Shown piece after piece: positions 20,855-29,856 of a stretch of DNA of 37,645 nucleotides (position 1 is the first letter of the stretch; every line of letters starts with the position of its first letter). Source of the DNA: Gammaproteobacteria bacterium (GTDB lineage: Bacteria > Pseudomonadota > Gammaproteobacteria > Granulosicoccales > Granulosicoccaceae); assembly GCA_020444765.1 (NCBI GenBank), contig JAGRHW010000001.1:1-37645 (forward strand), written 5' to 3'. A model generated the notes under the pieces. It searched no databases and was not told the origin of the DNA. It was given only the letters and a program-made list of their open reading frames with translations. The translations under genes and the position numbers were made by a program.

Positions 20855-23297
20855 CGGTTTCCAGCTTAAAAAGCTTTTCATGAAGCCCAATAGCGGTGTC
20901 TCCTATCACTCGCTACTGAACTTTAGAAAGTATAGAGATTTTGAGAATGGCATTATTGTCGGAAACGACGGAACACTTATGGCTGCTTTTTCCTATCGCG
21001 GTCATGATGTGGATAGCGCCAGTGAAACGCAACTGAATTTTGTGTCTCGTCGGATCAATGATGTCTTGGCCGTGCTTGGTAACGGGTGGGCGATGTGGAC
21101 TGACGTCATGCGTGTACCGGTGCATTCCTATCCTGCCGCTGAGGATTGTCACTTTCCGGATCCCATAAGCAGATTGATTGATGAAGAACGCCGGACTGCT
21201 GTCATGGAGCAACAAGATCACTATCAGTCAGTGTTATGGGTGGTGCTTTGTTATAAGTTGCCCTCTGCTGCTGCCAGACGGGTGGTCGAAGCCATGATCG
21301 ACGATGATGAAAAATCACTCGATCATCTAGACCAGGAGCAAAAAACACTTTACTTCTTCAAACGAAGTCTTGATTTGTTTGCCGTCAACATGGCCGGGAT
21401 ATTCCCTGATTTTACCCAGGCAAAACCGTATAAAGAAGGAAATTCCTGGTATTGTGATTTTCTGCGATATCTCAACTTCTGTGCAACCGGAATAAACCGA
21501 CCGGTTTTGGTTCCGTCTCCCACTTTTCCCATTTCACGATTGATCGGTGGCCAGGATTTCCACTGCCTTTTTCAGCCAGTTGTGGGAAAAATGCGGATAG
21601 CGGTGTTGTCGATCGAAGGGATGCCCAACATGAGTGAGCCAGCAATGTTGGCTTTTCTCGAGCATTTACCGATTTCTTACCGTTGGAATTCACGCTTCAT
21701 TTTCATGGAAACGCATTCCGCATTGGAAGAGCTTGGGAAATCACGGCGAAAGTGGAATCAGAAAATTGTCGGCTTTCGGGATCAACTGACAAACAATCCG
21801 AACCCCATCATCAATCTGGATGCAAAACACATGCGTGATGATGCGGATATGTTTATATCCGAGATCCAGAGTGGAGAAATAGCTGCCGGGTACTATACGG
21901 GCACAATTGTGATTTATTCTCAGACCGATGATGGTCTGGAAGAGATAACCGAAAAAATACAGCAGATCGTCTTGCAGGCGGGTATGGGATGCCGGCTGGA
22001 AGGGATCAACTCGACGGAGGCGTTTTTAGGCAGCATACCCGGAAATGTTTACCCCAACATCACTCGGCCTATCATCAGTACGTTCAATCTCGCGCACTTG
22101 ATGCCCGTTTCATCACAGTGGCCTGGCTTGGAGCATTGCCCAAATCCAATGTTCCCGCCGGAGTCCCCTTGCCTCATTCAGGGTGAAACCGTTGGATCAA
22201 CACCCTTCCGGGTCAATATCCATTACTCGGATATCGGTCATACCTTCGTTGCTGGACCGACGGGAACGGGGAAATCAACCTTACTCGGTTTAATTGCTGC
22301 TCAGTTTCTCAAATATCCAGGCGCACAGATTTTCGCCTTTGATAAAGGATATTCCATGATGCCTTTGACCTACGGCGTAGGTGGGCATCATTTTGATGTT
22401 GGAGCGGAGGATGGAGAACAAGTCACCTTCAAACCTCTCACCAATGTTGATACAGCGGCAGGCAGAGCCTGGGCCGCTGAATGGATCGAGATGTGTTTGC
22501 TGTTGCAGGGTGTTTCGATGGATCCAAAGAAACGGCAGGCAATCGGTGAAGCCTTGAGGCTGATGAAAGAGTCACCCATTGAACAACGGACGTTATCTGA
22601 ATTTTTTACCAATGTGCAAGATACAGAGGTCAGGGATGGGATTGAGTTCTACACGATAGACCGGGAGGCGGGGCATATACTCGATGAAGAGTCAGATAGC
22701 ACAGTCTTCACTAATTTTAACTGTTTTGAGACAGAACATTTAATGGGGCTAGGCGATAAAATCGTATTGCCGACCTTGCATTATATCTTTCACCGAATCG
22801 CTCAATCTCTCGATGGATCGCCGACTCTGATTTTTCTTGATGAAGTCTGGTTGTTGTTCAAACATCCAAAATTCCTGGCCATGATTATTGAGTGGTTAAA
22901 GGTGCTCAGGAAAGGCAACGCCGCTGTGGTTATGGCTACTCAATCTATTTCTGATGCATCGAGATCCGGTGTTATGGATGTGATCATGGAGTCATGCCAA
23001 ACCAAAATCCTGTTGCCTCACCATTCCGTTGCCGAAAAAACGCATCGGGACTTCTATGCTGAAATGCTCGGTCTAAACGACCGTGAAATCCTGCTCTTGG
23101 CAAACGGTATTCCGAAACGTGAATACTATTTTACCAACCCGGATGGGAAACGGCTTTTTCAACTGAATCTAAGGCCTAAAACGCTTGCCTGGATAGGTCG
23201 AACAGGGAAGGAAGACCTCAATATGTTTCGGAAGATTAAGAAAGCAAACCCAGAAAACTGGAGAGAAAAATGGATCGATTACTGCTGCGCCGGTTGA
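20847..23297 (+). CDS. trbE: VirB4/TrbE-like secretion ATPase
   Basis: An ATPase of about 816 residues. The chosen start is the GTG at 20847, with GGAG eight bases upstream and overlap with the virB3 stop; an ATG at 20880 is the alternative. Walker A is GPTGTGKS at about 470-477, and the Walker B region is TLIFLDEVWLLF near 660-670. ATQSISDASRSGVMDVIMESC, the conserved motif after it, is also present. The N-terminal 430 residues carry the CagE/TrbE domain. It is the largest energy module of the channel, at the inner membrane. The end overlaps the following virB5-like gene by 28 bases. Confidence 0.93.
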   Translation: MINGFQLKKLFMKPNSGVSYHSLLNFRKYRDFENGIIVGNDGTLMAAFSYRGHDVDSASETQLNFVSRRINDVLAVLGNGWAMWTDVMRVPVHSYPAAEDCHFPDPISRLIDEERRTAVMEQQDHYQSVLWVVLCYKLPSAAARRVVEAMIDDDEKSLDHLDQEQKTLYFFKRSLDLFAVNMAGIFPDFTQAKPYKEGNSWYCDFLRYLNFCATGINRPVLVPSPTFPISRLIGGQDFHCLFQPVVGKMRIAVLSIEGMPNMSEPAMLAFLEHLPISYRWNSRFIFMETHSALEELGKSRRKWNQKIVGFRDQLTNNPNPIINLDAKHMRDDADMFISEIQSGEIAAGYYTGTIVIYSQTDDGLEEITEKIQQIVLQAGMGCRLEGINSTEAFLGSIPGNVYPNITRPIISTFNLAHLMPVSSQWPGLEHCPNPMFPPESPCLIQGETVGSTPFRVNIHYSDIGHTFVAGPTGTGKSTLLGLIAAQFLKYPGAQIFAFDKGYSMMPLTYGVGGHHFDVGAEDGEQVTFKPLTNVDTAAGRAWAAEWIEMCLLLQGVSMDPKKRQAIGEALRLMKESPIEQRTLSEFFTNVQDTEVRDGIEFYTIDREAGHILDEESDSTVFTNFNCFETEHLMGLGDKIVLPTLHYIFHRIAQSLDGSPTLIFLDEVWLLFKHPKFLAMIIEWLKVLRKGNAAVVMATQSISDASRSGVMDVIMESCQTKILLPHHSVAEKTHRDFYAEMLGLNDREILLLANGIPKREYYFTNPDGKRLFQLNLRPKTLAWIGRTGKEDLNMFRKIKKANPENWREKWIDYCCAG

Positions 23298-24385
23298 TAT
23301 ACGCAAGCTCATTTTTCTGCTTAACATCAGTACATCCAGTTATGGCTGAATGTATAAGTCCAATGCTGACCCCGACTGAGTGTGACTTCAAAGATGAAGA
23401 CACCCAGGTACTGGCCATCATCGAAGGCTTCATGCAGCGGCAGGACACGCAAACCTATGAGTTTTCGCGCGATCTGCAGGTATGGGAAAAGCAATGGAGA
23501 AATGCACTGAAGTTAAGTGGGCCAAGGGATCAACTAGCAACAGTTAATGCAGCGATAGCTGCCGGGTTTACTGCAATACAGTCAACCATCGATGCTGCAG
23601 CGGCCTATCAGGCCGCTGATCCCTTGGAACTACGTACACTGCTGTTACCGCAGCGGGAACTTATCTGTGCAACCTTGTATATGGATCCCGGTTGCCAAGA
23701 GACAGTTGATCCGGAGGTGGTAACGGCCATCATGCAAGCCATTTCTGACTGGCAGAAACTCCTCAATTATGACCACCTAACACTCGGGTATACACCAGGC
23801 GATATCGAACAGGATCTGATGGAAGTCCGGGGTTCATATAATGAGCTGGATTATCTCTCGCATACTCGCACACAGCAGGCAAGAGAACAGATATATGAGA
23901 AAGCCTTCCCAATCTATGAAGACCTGATGTTTGTAACGGATGATTTTGTTGCAGCAGCAAGCTTTACCCGGGAAGAAGGGGAAGGGTACACAAAAGCCAG
24001 AAGCGCAGTTGTCCAGGACACTATCCGGGATAGCCAGTCCGCCATGCGGCGCATGTTGGAACGCATGACAGAACCTGGTGAAAATGGTGCGCTGTCTGAT
24101 CTTGACCAAAGCAGGCATTACAAAGACCTGGTGGATTATCAGCTTGGTCTGCAGCAGACACTGGAAAACAAATCACAGCAGGAAGCGCAGTTAGTTGAAG
24201 GTTGGATGGGTGTCAATGAGCTGTATTTAGAGCAGGGTTCGATTTTCGGTAGCGTGTACCTGGCTGAGGAAGCAGAAGAAGAATACAGGAACGCTGCAAC
24301 GATCAGGCACATAGAACCCACACCCTTTTCAAACGCGAATGTTGATGGGTCCAACGATCCGGACATCGTTTTCACTCTTCAGTAG
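23270..24385 (+). CDS. VirB5-like secreted protein 1, paralogue of the TrbJ at 25024
   Basis: A 371-residue protein starting inside the end of virB4, with GGAGAG before the ATG. An N-terminal signal peptide (about 1-26, ending PVMA) is followed by two Cys-containing segments and a long helical body. The last 36 residues (EEYRNAATIRHIEP ... NDPDIVFTLQ) nearly repeat the end of the protein encoded at 25024-25791, and the DNA is also very similar there. It occupies the TrbJ position after TrbE. The longer body and extra cysteines suggest a specialised pilus-tip or minor component. An origin by duplication of the TrbJ tail is inferred. Confidence 0.65.
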   Translation: MDRLLLRRLIYASSFFCLTSVHPVMAECISPMLTPTECDFKDEDTQVLAIIEGFMQRQDTQTYEFSRDLQVWEKQWRNALKLSGPRDQLATVNAAIAAGFTAIQSTIDAAAAYQAADPLELRTLLLPQRELICATLYMDPGCQETVDPEVVTAIMQAISDWQKLLNYDHLTLGYTPGDIEQDLMEVRGSYNELDYLSHTRTQQAREQIYEKAFPIYEDLMFVTDDFVAAASFTREEGEGYTKARSAVVQDTIRDSQSAMRRMLERMTEPGENGALSDLDQSRHYKDLVDYQLGLQQTLENKSQQEAQLVEGWMGVNELYLEQGSIFGSVYLAEEAEEEYRNAATIRHIEPTPFSNANVDGSNDPDIVFTLQ

Positions 24386-24394
24386 GAGTTCATC

Positions 24395-25015
24395 ATGACT
24401 TTACATCGGAGAGATACAACGATCTTTATTCTTACCCTGCTCGCTGGCTGTGGCGGGGGATCCGGTAGCGGGATAGGAGGTGGTTCAGGAGAACCAATCG
24501 TGATAGAGGGTTATGAATGTGACGACACGGTTTTTGAGCATGAATTGCTTGGAACCTATAAGGGGTCTCCGGGTTTTCGGATTGATGAAAATCATCTCGG
24601 CAGTGCAGGTTATTTCGCCTGTAGCTGGGAGGTTGAAATGATAATTACCAGAGCTTCTCTATGTAAGTACAGCATTGAATTTACACCAACCTTGATTAGC
24701 TATGAATTTCCCACCCTTTCGGGTGGGAGACCTGTTGAGGATGGCCAATATTTATGTGTCACGAAAAAGCGTTTTGCCCACATGTGGGCGGATTTTGATA
24801 AAGAATTTGCCAATAATCCGCCTTGGCCGATTGCAGAAAATATTTCTTTACCTATCGGGTCTGCTCTTGATGTTGGCGCAGGTAGGGTTGGTCCTCTGTA
24901 CTTTTGGGGTGCCAGAGTCCCCATGTTGTCAGTTAATGGCGATGGGACTATTGACGTTCTTTATTCCGATGATGCTGAAGCATCATTTGGATCATACAAA
25001 ATATACAAGCAATGA
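24395..25015 (+). CDS. Lipoprotein between two VirB5-like genes, possible entry-exclusion protein
   Basis: A 206-residue protein with AGGAG six bases before the ATG. The N-terminus (THRRDTTIFILTLLAGC-like) ends in the lipobox LLAGC, with the acylated Cys at about 19. A Gly/Ser linker (GGGSGSGIGGGSG) and a probable beta-rich domain with several Cys follow. In IncP and Ti plasmids the lipoprotein TrbK lies between TrbJ and TrbL and gives entry exclusion. This protein is larger and placed between the two VirB5-like genes. Entry exclusion is therefore a fair positional guess, without sequence similarity that I can see. Confidence 0.6.
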   Translation: MTLHRRDTTIFILTLLAGCGGGSGSGIGGGSGEPIVIEGYECDDTVFEHELLGTYKGSPGFRIDENHLGSAGYFACSWEVEMIITRASLCKYSIEFTPTLISYEFPTLSGGRPVEDGQYLCVTKKRFAHMWADFDKEFANNPPWPIAENISLPIGSALDVGAGRVGPLYFWGARVPMLSVNGDGTIDVLYSDDAEASFGSYKIYKQ

Positions 25016-25023
25016 GGTCCTGT

Positions 25024-25791
25024 ATGAAGATCATCAGTGTAGTGATTGCAGTTGTATTGTTTTCAGGGCAGCTTTTGGCGGGTGATATTGCCACGGAGAA
25101 AACGCAATGGGCCAATAACTTATTGCTAATAGCCATGCAGAAACTTGAAGAGCAAATGAAGGAAGCTCAAGACCAAATAGAATATTTTGAAGGCCTCGCA
25201 GCGAAGGAATTTGGAGAGGGACACGAATTATATACCTGGGTAAATGATGTTGCCGGTGATTTGGAAAATGTTCGGAATATCTATAACGATGCGCGGGCAG
25301 TAGCTTATACGGCTCAAAACATCGAAGCCAAAATGAAGGAAAAATACAAAGATTACCAGGAGACCGTCGATGAGCTGATCCGTGCAAAAAATGATATATC
25401 CCGGATCAACCTGGATGAACAGCTCAAGCAATGGAGTGAAGGCTTTCAGATCACCATGCGAAAAATTCTGGAAGGGCAGGGCGTTCATGCAGAGGATATC
25501 GCTACAGATACAGGGATTCTCACTTATCTAAGGCAGAAAGTCGAAAGCTCAGAAGGAAGAATGCAAGTCCTACAGACCAGCCAGATGATTATGAATGAGC
25601 AGATCAACCAGGTTCACAAGCTCAAGCAGATCATCATGGAACAAACCAATGTTCATGCGGCGTATTTCTCGCAAAAGCAAGCACGGGAAGATTATAGAAA
25701 CGCCGCTACCCAGAAAACCATTGAACCGGATCCTTCCGTACCTGAGGTTACGGGGGAAAACGATCCGGATATCGTTTTCACTCTTCAATAG
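25024..25791 (+). CDS. trbJ: TrbJ/VirB5-like protein
   Basis: A 255-residue protein. The ATG at 25024 has GAGG six bases upstream and begins MKIISVVIAVVLFSGQLLAG, a signal peptide. The mature part opens with EKTQWANNLLLIAMQKLEEQ, resembling TrbJ, and continues as long helices with coiled-coil pattern. The C-terminal 36 residues match those of the protein at 23270, ending NDPDIVFTLQ. VirB5-type proteins sit at the pilus tip and contact the recipient. It lies directly before the trbL gene, the standard TrbJ position. Confidence 0.75.
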   Translation: MKIISVVIAVVLFSGQLLAGDIATEKTQWANNLLLIAMQKLEEQMKEAQDQIEYFEGLAAKEFGEGHELYTWVNDVAGDLENVRNIYNDARAVAYTAQNIEAKMKEKYKDYQETVDELIRAKNDISRINLDEQLKQWSEGFQITMRKILEGQGVHAEDIATDTGILTYLRQKVESSEGRMQVLQTSQMIMNEQINQVHKLKQIIMEQTNVHAAYFSQKQAREDYRNAATQKTIEPDPSVPEVTGENDPDIVFTLQ

Positions 25792-25801
25792 AGGTCTCTA
25801 T

Positions 25802-26959
25802 ATGCAATATCTGCTTTCATCGTACTTCAGGTTATGGCTATGGATGGCATTAGGCGCTTTCATAGTGGTCATACCAGATGGTGTATTCGCCGCCATTCAG
25901 CAAGATGGCATCATAACGAATATCATGACTGATACCGAGGAAACTCTATTTAATACTGCCGCTGGATTGAAACTAAAACAAAAAATGATAAACACCTTTT
26001 TTCTACTGGCATCGCTTGAGTTTGGTTTCACGATGATTTTTGAAGTGCTTAGAGGGGGTACGCTCGATAGTCTTTTCACCATAGTGGTACAACGACTGAT
26101 TTTTATCGGTGTGATGTGGTGGATTTTCGATCACGGGCTGGAATACGGCAACCACATCGTCAAATCAATGCTTGGTTTGGGTAATGAATATCATGAGAAC
26201 TTAGCGGCTTCTCCTGCAAGAACCATCGAGTGGGGAATGAAGGTGGTTAAAGATGGCTGGGATGCCATAGGTTTTTGGGATTGGGGGTTGGCTATCGGGA
26301 TGGTATTTCTAGGAGCAATTGTATTATTAACAGCAGTCTTTATTGGAGCAATGATGGCCGTCGCCATTGTTGAATTCTGGTTTATGGTCAATATGGGAGT
26401 ATTCCTTCTTGGTTTTGGCGCAAGCAGTGTGACCAAGGATTACGCCATAAATTACCTGAAAATGTGCTTCGTAATCGGGGCTAAGTTGTTCGTAATTCTA
26501 GGTATCAATATCATTGTCCAAAAGTATATCTCAGAGTTCATGACTGAGTTACAGGTCAATGATCTGCAGCAATGGATCGTATTAGCAGGAGTCATGGTTC
26601 TCTTTGCCATGTTGATGGGGCAAGTTCCTCAACTACTCGCAGGAATGCTTATGAATGGGCTGGGGGTGAATATGCCAAGTGGCTATGGACGGGCCGTACA
26701 GGGTGCTGCAGCGGCGACAGGCGGTGCTCTCAAATCAACGGGAGGTACTGCCGCCGCTGCAGTACAGGCAGGCAAACTGTCATCGGCACAAGGCGGTGGA
26801 ATTGGCGGTGCGATGAAAAATTTTGCCAGTGCAGCCGTCAGTGACATTGCTGGACGCCAATCTGGTCGAATTAACGCACTCAAGGGAACAACAATGGGTG
26901 CACGAATGGCGGGCGCGATGAGAAGTCAGCGTAATGCCATTAAGTCAGGCAAAAAATAA
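25802..26959 (+). CDS. trbL: VirB6/TrbL-like polytopic channel protein
   Basis: A 385-residue protein. The ATG at 25802 has GAGG upstream and begins MQYLLSSYFRLWLWMALGAF. After an N-terminal hydrophobic segment there are about six membrane helices between 60 and 285, including IVLLTAVFIGAMMAVAIVEFWF. The conserved MGVFLLGFGASSVTKDYAINYLK block near 196-220 is a signature of TrbL. The last 110 residues are low-complexity, rich in Gly, Ala and Ser with basic residues, as in many TrbL proteins. It forms part of the inner-membrane channel. Confidence 0.9.
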   Translation: MQYLLSSYFRLWLWMALGAFIVVIPDGVFAAIQQDGIITNIMTDTEETLFNTAAGLKLKQKMINTFFLLASLEFGFTMIFEVLRGGTLDSLFTIVVQRLIFIGVMWWIFDHGLEYGNHIVKSMLGLGNEYHENLAASPARTIEWGMKVVKDGWDAIGFWDWGLAIGMVFLGAIVLLTAVFIGAMMAVAIVEFWFMVNMGVFLLGFGASSVTKDYAINYLKMCFVIGAKLFVILGINIIVQKYISEFMTELQVNDLQQWIVLAGVMVLFAMLMGQVPQLLAGMLMNGLGVNMPSGYGRAVQGAAAATGGALKSTGGTAAAAVQAGKLSSAQGGGIGGAMKNFASAAVSDIAGRQSGRINALKGTTMGARMAGAMRSQRNAIKSGKK

Positions 26960-26980
26960 TCAACACGTGGAAATATAACG

Positions 26981-27676
26981 ATGGCAGTAACAAAGGAAAG
27001 CACTGAAGAACTGTTAAAAGAAAGTAATAACCCTTTTTTGGAAACCCTGGGTAAAGAAAATACAGATCCATATGACCAACAGGCCGGTGCAATCACCAGG
27101 TTAGCAACGGCTTTATTGGTATTGTCCATTCTTGCAATATGTGTCACTGGGTGGGCGCTTTATAAAATCGAGTTCGATAGTCCGAAACCGTATATCGTCG
27201 AAATCGACGATATCGGTCGGGCTCAGTACGCTGGAGCGATGAACGATACACCGAAGACGTTGAACAAATACATTCCAGCGCAATTGGCGGGATTTGTCGA
27301 GAACTGGAGAACAGTCACTCCCGATGTATCAGTCTTAAAGAAGAACATCGAAGCTGTCTACTGCATGGTGAATGCCAGAGGCGGCGGAGAAAAAATCCTC
27401 TCTGATTATTTCCGCGATCCTGTTAACAACCCCTTCGAAGTTAGTAAGAAGTTTTTACATGAGGTAAAGATACGAACCGTGCTTGCAGTAACAGAGAAAA
27501 CCTATACGTCGGAATGGCAGGAAACCATTCGAGATCACGCGGGGTCTGTTGTGGGTACGCCAAGAATTTATAAAGTGAATTTTAATGTCGAGACAGGCCC
27601 GCTGCAGGAAGACTGTGAGTACGCCAATCCACTCGGCATTTATATTTCAAACCTGAGTTGGGCGGTGATCAAATGA
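26981..27676 (+). CDS. trbF: VirB8/TrbF-like inner-membrane protein
   Basis: A 231-residue protein with one membrane helix (about 45-65, ALLVLSILAICVTGWALYKI) and a periplasmic NTF2-like domain. A YIVEIDDIGRAQYAG strand opens the domain, a TYTSEWQETIRD segment lies near 172-183, and the terminal NPLGIYISNLSWAVIK is typical of TrbF. VirB8 proteins nucleate assembly of the channel. The gene ends with an ATGA overlap with trbG. Confidence 0.9.
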   Translation: MAVTKESTEELLKESNNPFLETLGKENTDPYDQQAGAITRLATALLVLSILAICVTGWALYKIEFDSPKPYIVEIDDIGRAQYAGAMNDTPKTLNKYIPAQLAGFVENWRTVTPDVSVLKKNIEAVYCMVNARGGGEKILSDYFRDPVNNPFEVSKKFLHEVKIRTVLAVTEKTYTSEWQETIRDHAGSVVGTPRIYKVNFNVETGPLQEDCEYANPLGIYISNLSWAVIK

Positions 27677-28662
27677 GCAATATCAAATATCTAACAGTGG
27701 CGATAGGCTTAGCAATAGGTGCAGGGAACAGCTATGCACAGGACTCTGTCCCCCCCAAAGTCGATCTTTCAGCACTTCAGTACGATTCCATGATATCGAC
27801 AAAGAAGCAGACAGATCAGGCAGTGCGGTTGTCGAGTGACTGGATTAATGCGTCACAGAAGCCGTTTATTGACGCCAATGGTCGTGTGATTTATGCCTTC
27901 GGTGTTTCCTTGCCGGAGGTGGTCTGTAAACCGCTCTCAGTCTGTTCGGTCGCGCTACAAGAAGGAGAAACCATTCTGGACGCCAAGGTGGGTGATAACG
28001 CGCGTTGGAAAATCAGTGCCAGTGAGAGTGGCGAAGGGGATCATCTGACCCCTCATGTGACTGTCAAACCATTAATGGATGGTCTTGAAACGTCATTGTT
28101 TCTCAGTACATCGAAGCGGACGTATTTCATTTCACTACGTAGTTCCATGATCGACTATATGCCCATGATTGGTTTCGCCTATGCCGATGAAATCGATACT
28201 GAAGCACAGGCCTTGCAGGTAAAGCTACAGGCCAATAGAGACGCCATTGAAGCTCAGCACCGCGAAAACAGTGTCGTGGTCGATGGACATGAGATTCTTG
28301 GTACGAAACTGAATTTTGATTATTGGTGGAACGGAAAAGATTCGTTGCCCTGGAAACCTGTCCGCGTCTACGACGATGGCGTGAAAACCTATATTGATCT
28401 GCCCAAGGGTGTGAGTTCAAGGGAGCTGCCATCGCTGCTCATTACCGACGCGGACCGCAGGGGCACCATGATCAATTATCGATTTGCCGATGGTCGCTTC
28501 ATTGTCGATGGCCTCTTTGACAATGCGATATTAGCAATAGGGACAGGATGGCGACAGAAACGGGTCAAAATCGGGCGCAACAATCACCCGGATAATGATT
28601 ACGAGGTCCCTGGGCACCAACATCGACGTTTACCAAGCCATTGGCATCGAAATAATTCTTAG
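27673..28662 (+). CDS. trbG: VirB9/TrbG-like outer-membrane-complex protein
   Basis: A 329-residue protein with an N-terminal signal peptide (MSNIKYLTVAIGLAIGAGNS, ending SYAQ). The N-terminal domain carries a YAFGVSLPEVVCKPLSVCSVALQEGE segment with two Cys near 75-98. The C-terminal domain includes NFDYWWNG, PVRVYDDGVKTYIDLP, a MINYRFADGRFIVDGLFD strand and GWRQKRVKIGR. The last 22 residues are odd: His- and Asn-rich (EVPGHQHRRLPSHWHRNNS). The +1 frame ends instead at a TGA that overlaps the trbI start. It forms the outer core with TrbH and TrbI. Confidence 0.88.
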   Translation: MSNIKYLTVAIGLAIGAGNSYAQDSVPPKVDLSALQYDSMISTKKQTDQAVRLSSDWINASQKPFIDANGRVIYAFGVSLPEVVCKPLSVCSVALQEGETILDAKVGDNARWKISASESGEGDHLTPHVTVKPLMDGLETSLFLSTSKRTYFISLRSSMIDYMPMIGFAYADEIDTEAQALQVKLQANRDAIEAQHRENSVVVDGHEILGTKLNFDYWWNGKDSLPWKPVRVYDDGVKTYIDLPKGVSSRELPSLLITDADRRGTMINYRFADGRFIVDGLFDNAILAIGTGWRQKRVKIGRNNHPDNDYEVPGHQHRRLPSHWHRNNS

Positions 28663-28671
28663 GAGGTTGTG

Positions 28672-29856
28672 ATGGCTATACCGACGGCCGGACAACAGCA
28701 AATAAAGGGAAAACGGGCGAATAGACTACCGATCATACTCACGGTAGCAGGTTTGGCACTTTTTCTGACTGGGATGATATACGCGATTATTCAGCGCTCG
28801 AACGTTAACAGGGGTATCGATGAGGGAGGACCTGGCAGCGGGGCGGGTGTTCAGATCGACAATATCGATGTGCTCAGTAATGCACCCGAAGGCGGGATTA
28901 CCGGTGTTTCAGTACCAGAAGGTAGTGCGAACACTAATAGCACTGAACTCAACTACCAGCGAATGCTGGAAGAAGAAAGGATGAAGATGAGGCTGCAGGA
29001 ATTCCGTGATCAGCAGAATCGTCAAAAGGAACAAATGGAATGGCGGGTCAATCTCGTGAAGGAAGCAATCGGCGGAGATATTAACCTCGATATCGGATCT
29101 GGTAGCAGTAGTGGTGGGATGGTTGGTACTGCTTTGGCCGGCGGTTCGAGGCCGATGCCCGACAAATCAGAATTACCAGGCATGACTCCGGATCAACCGG
29201 GTAGTCATGATCGTTTTGTTTCTTCGGCGCGGACAAAGCTGCCCTTGTCTGATTATGAGATAAAAACAGGCACTGTGATCCCCGGTGTCATGATATCTGC
29301 GATCAATAGTGACTTACCGGGGGAAATCGTTGCACAGGTAACAACCCCTGTGTATGACAGTCGGACAGGCCGTCATATGCTGATACCCCAAGGCACTAAA
29401 CTATTCGGCCGCTATGATTCGCGGACAAAACTCGGGCAAACCAGGCTCGATATAGTTTGGGATCGATTGATATTTCCAGATAACGAGACTCTCGTGCTCA
29501 ACGGCATGCGAGGCATGGATGGCAGGGGGTTGGCCGGCGCGCACGACAAAGTGAATACTCATTTTTGGGAAACACTCATGAATGCCTACTTGCTGAGCAC
29601 GATCGCTGCTGCAATGGATCGTTATGATGACGATGATCCGGGTCGATCCCTATGGTCGGAAATCGGTATAAGAACTGGCGACACGATGGAAGATGTGATT
29701 TCTGAATACATTGAAGATCGATTAAAGATTAAACCCACACTCGAAATACGAGCAGGCTATCGATTCAATGTGATGGTCAATCAAGATCTGATATTCGAAA
29801 AGCCCTATGAATATGGTTATACAAAGAGGATTGTTGAAAATGAAACCAATGGCTAA
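28672..29856 (+). CDS. trbI: VirB10/TrbI-like core-complex protein
   Basis: A 394-residue protein. AGGAGG precedes the ATG at 28672 by five bases. One membrane helix (about 20-40) follows a basic start, then comes a long Gly/Ser/Asp-rich and Gln/Glu-rich periplasmic linker to about 170. The C-terminal VirB10 domain has LSDYEIKTGTVIPGVMISAINSDLPGEIVAQV and LIPQGTKLFGRYD, then LVLNGMRGMDGRGLAGAHDKVN. The domain ends with a YRFNVMVNQDLIFEKPY strand. It spans inner and outer membranes and senses ATPase activity. The gene overlaps the following lipoprotein gene by 17 bases. Confidence 0.93.
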   Translation: MAIPTAGQQQIKGKRANRLPIILTVAGLALFLTGMIYAIIQRSNVNRGIDEGGPGSGAGVQIDNIDVLSNAPEGGITGVSVPEGSANTNSTELNYQRMLEEERMKMRLQEFRDQQNRQKEQMEWRVNLVKEAIGGDINLDIGSGSSSGGMVGTALAGGSRPMPDKSELPGMTPDQPGSHDRFVSSARTKLPLSDYEIKTGTVIPGVMISAINSDLPGEIVAQVTTPVYDSRTGRHMLIPQGTKLFGRYDSRTKLGQTRLDIVWDRLIFPDNETLVLNGMRGMDGRGLAGAHDKVNTHFWETLMNAYLLSTIAAAMDRYDDDDPGRSLWSEIGIRTGDTMEDVISEYIEDRLKIKPTLEIRAGYRFNVMVNQDLIFEKPYEYGYTKRIVENETNG

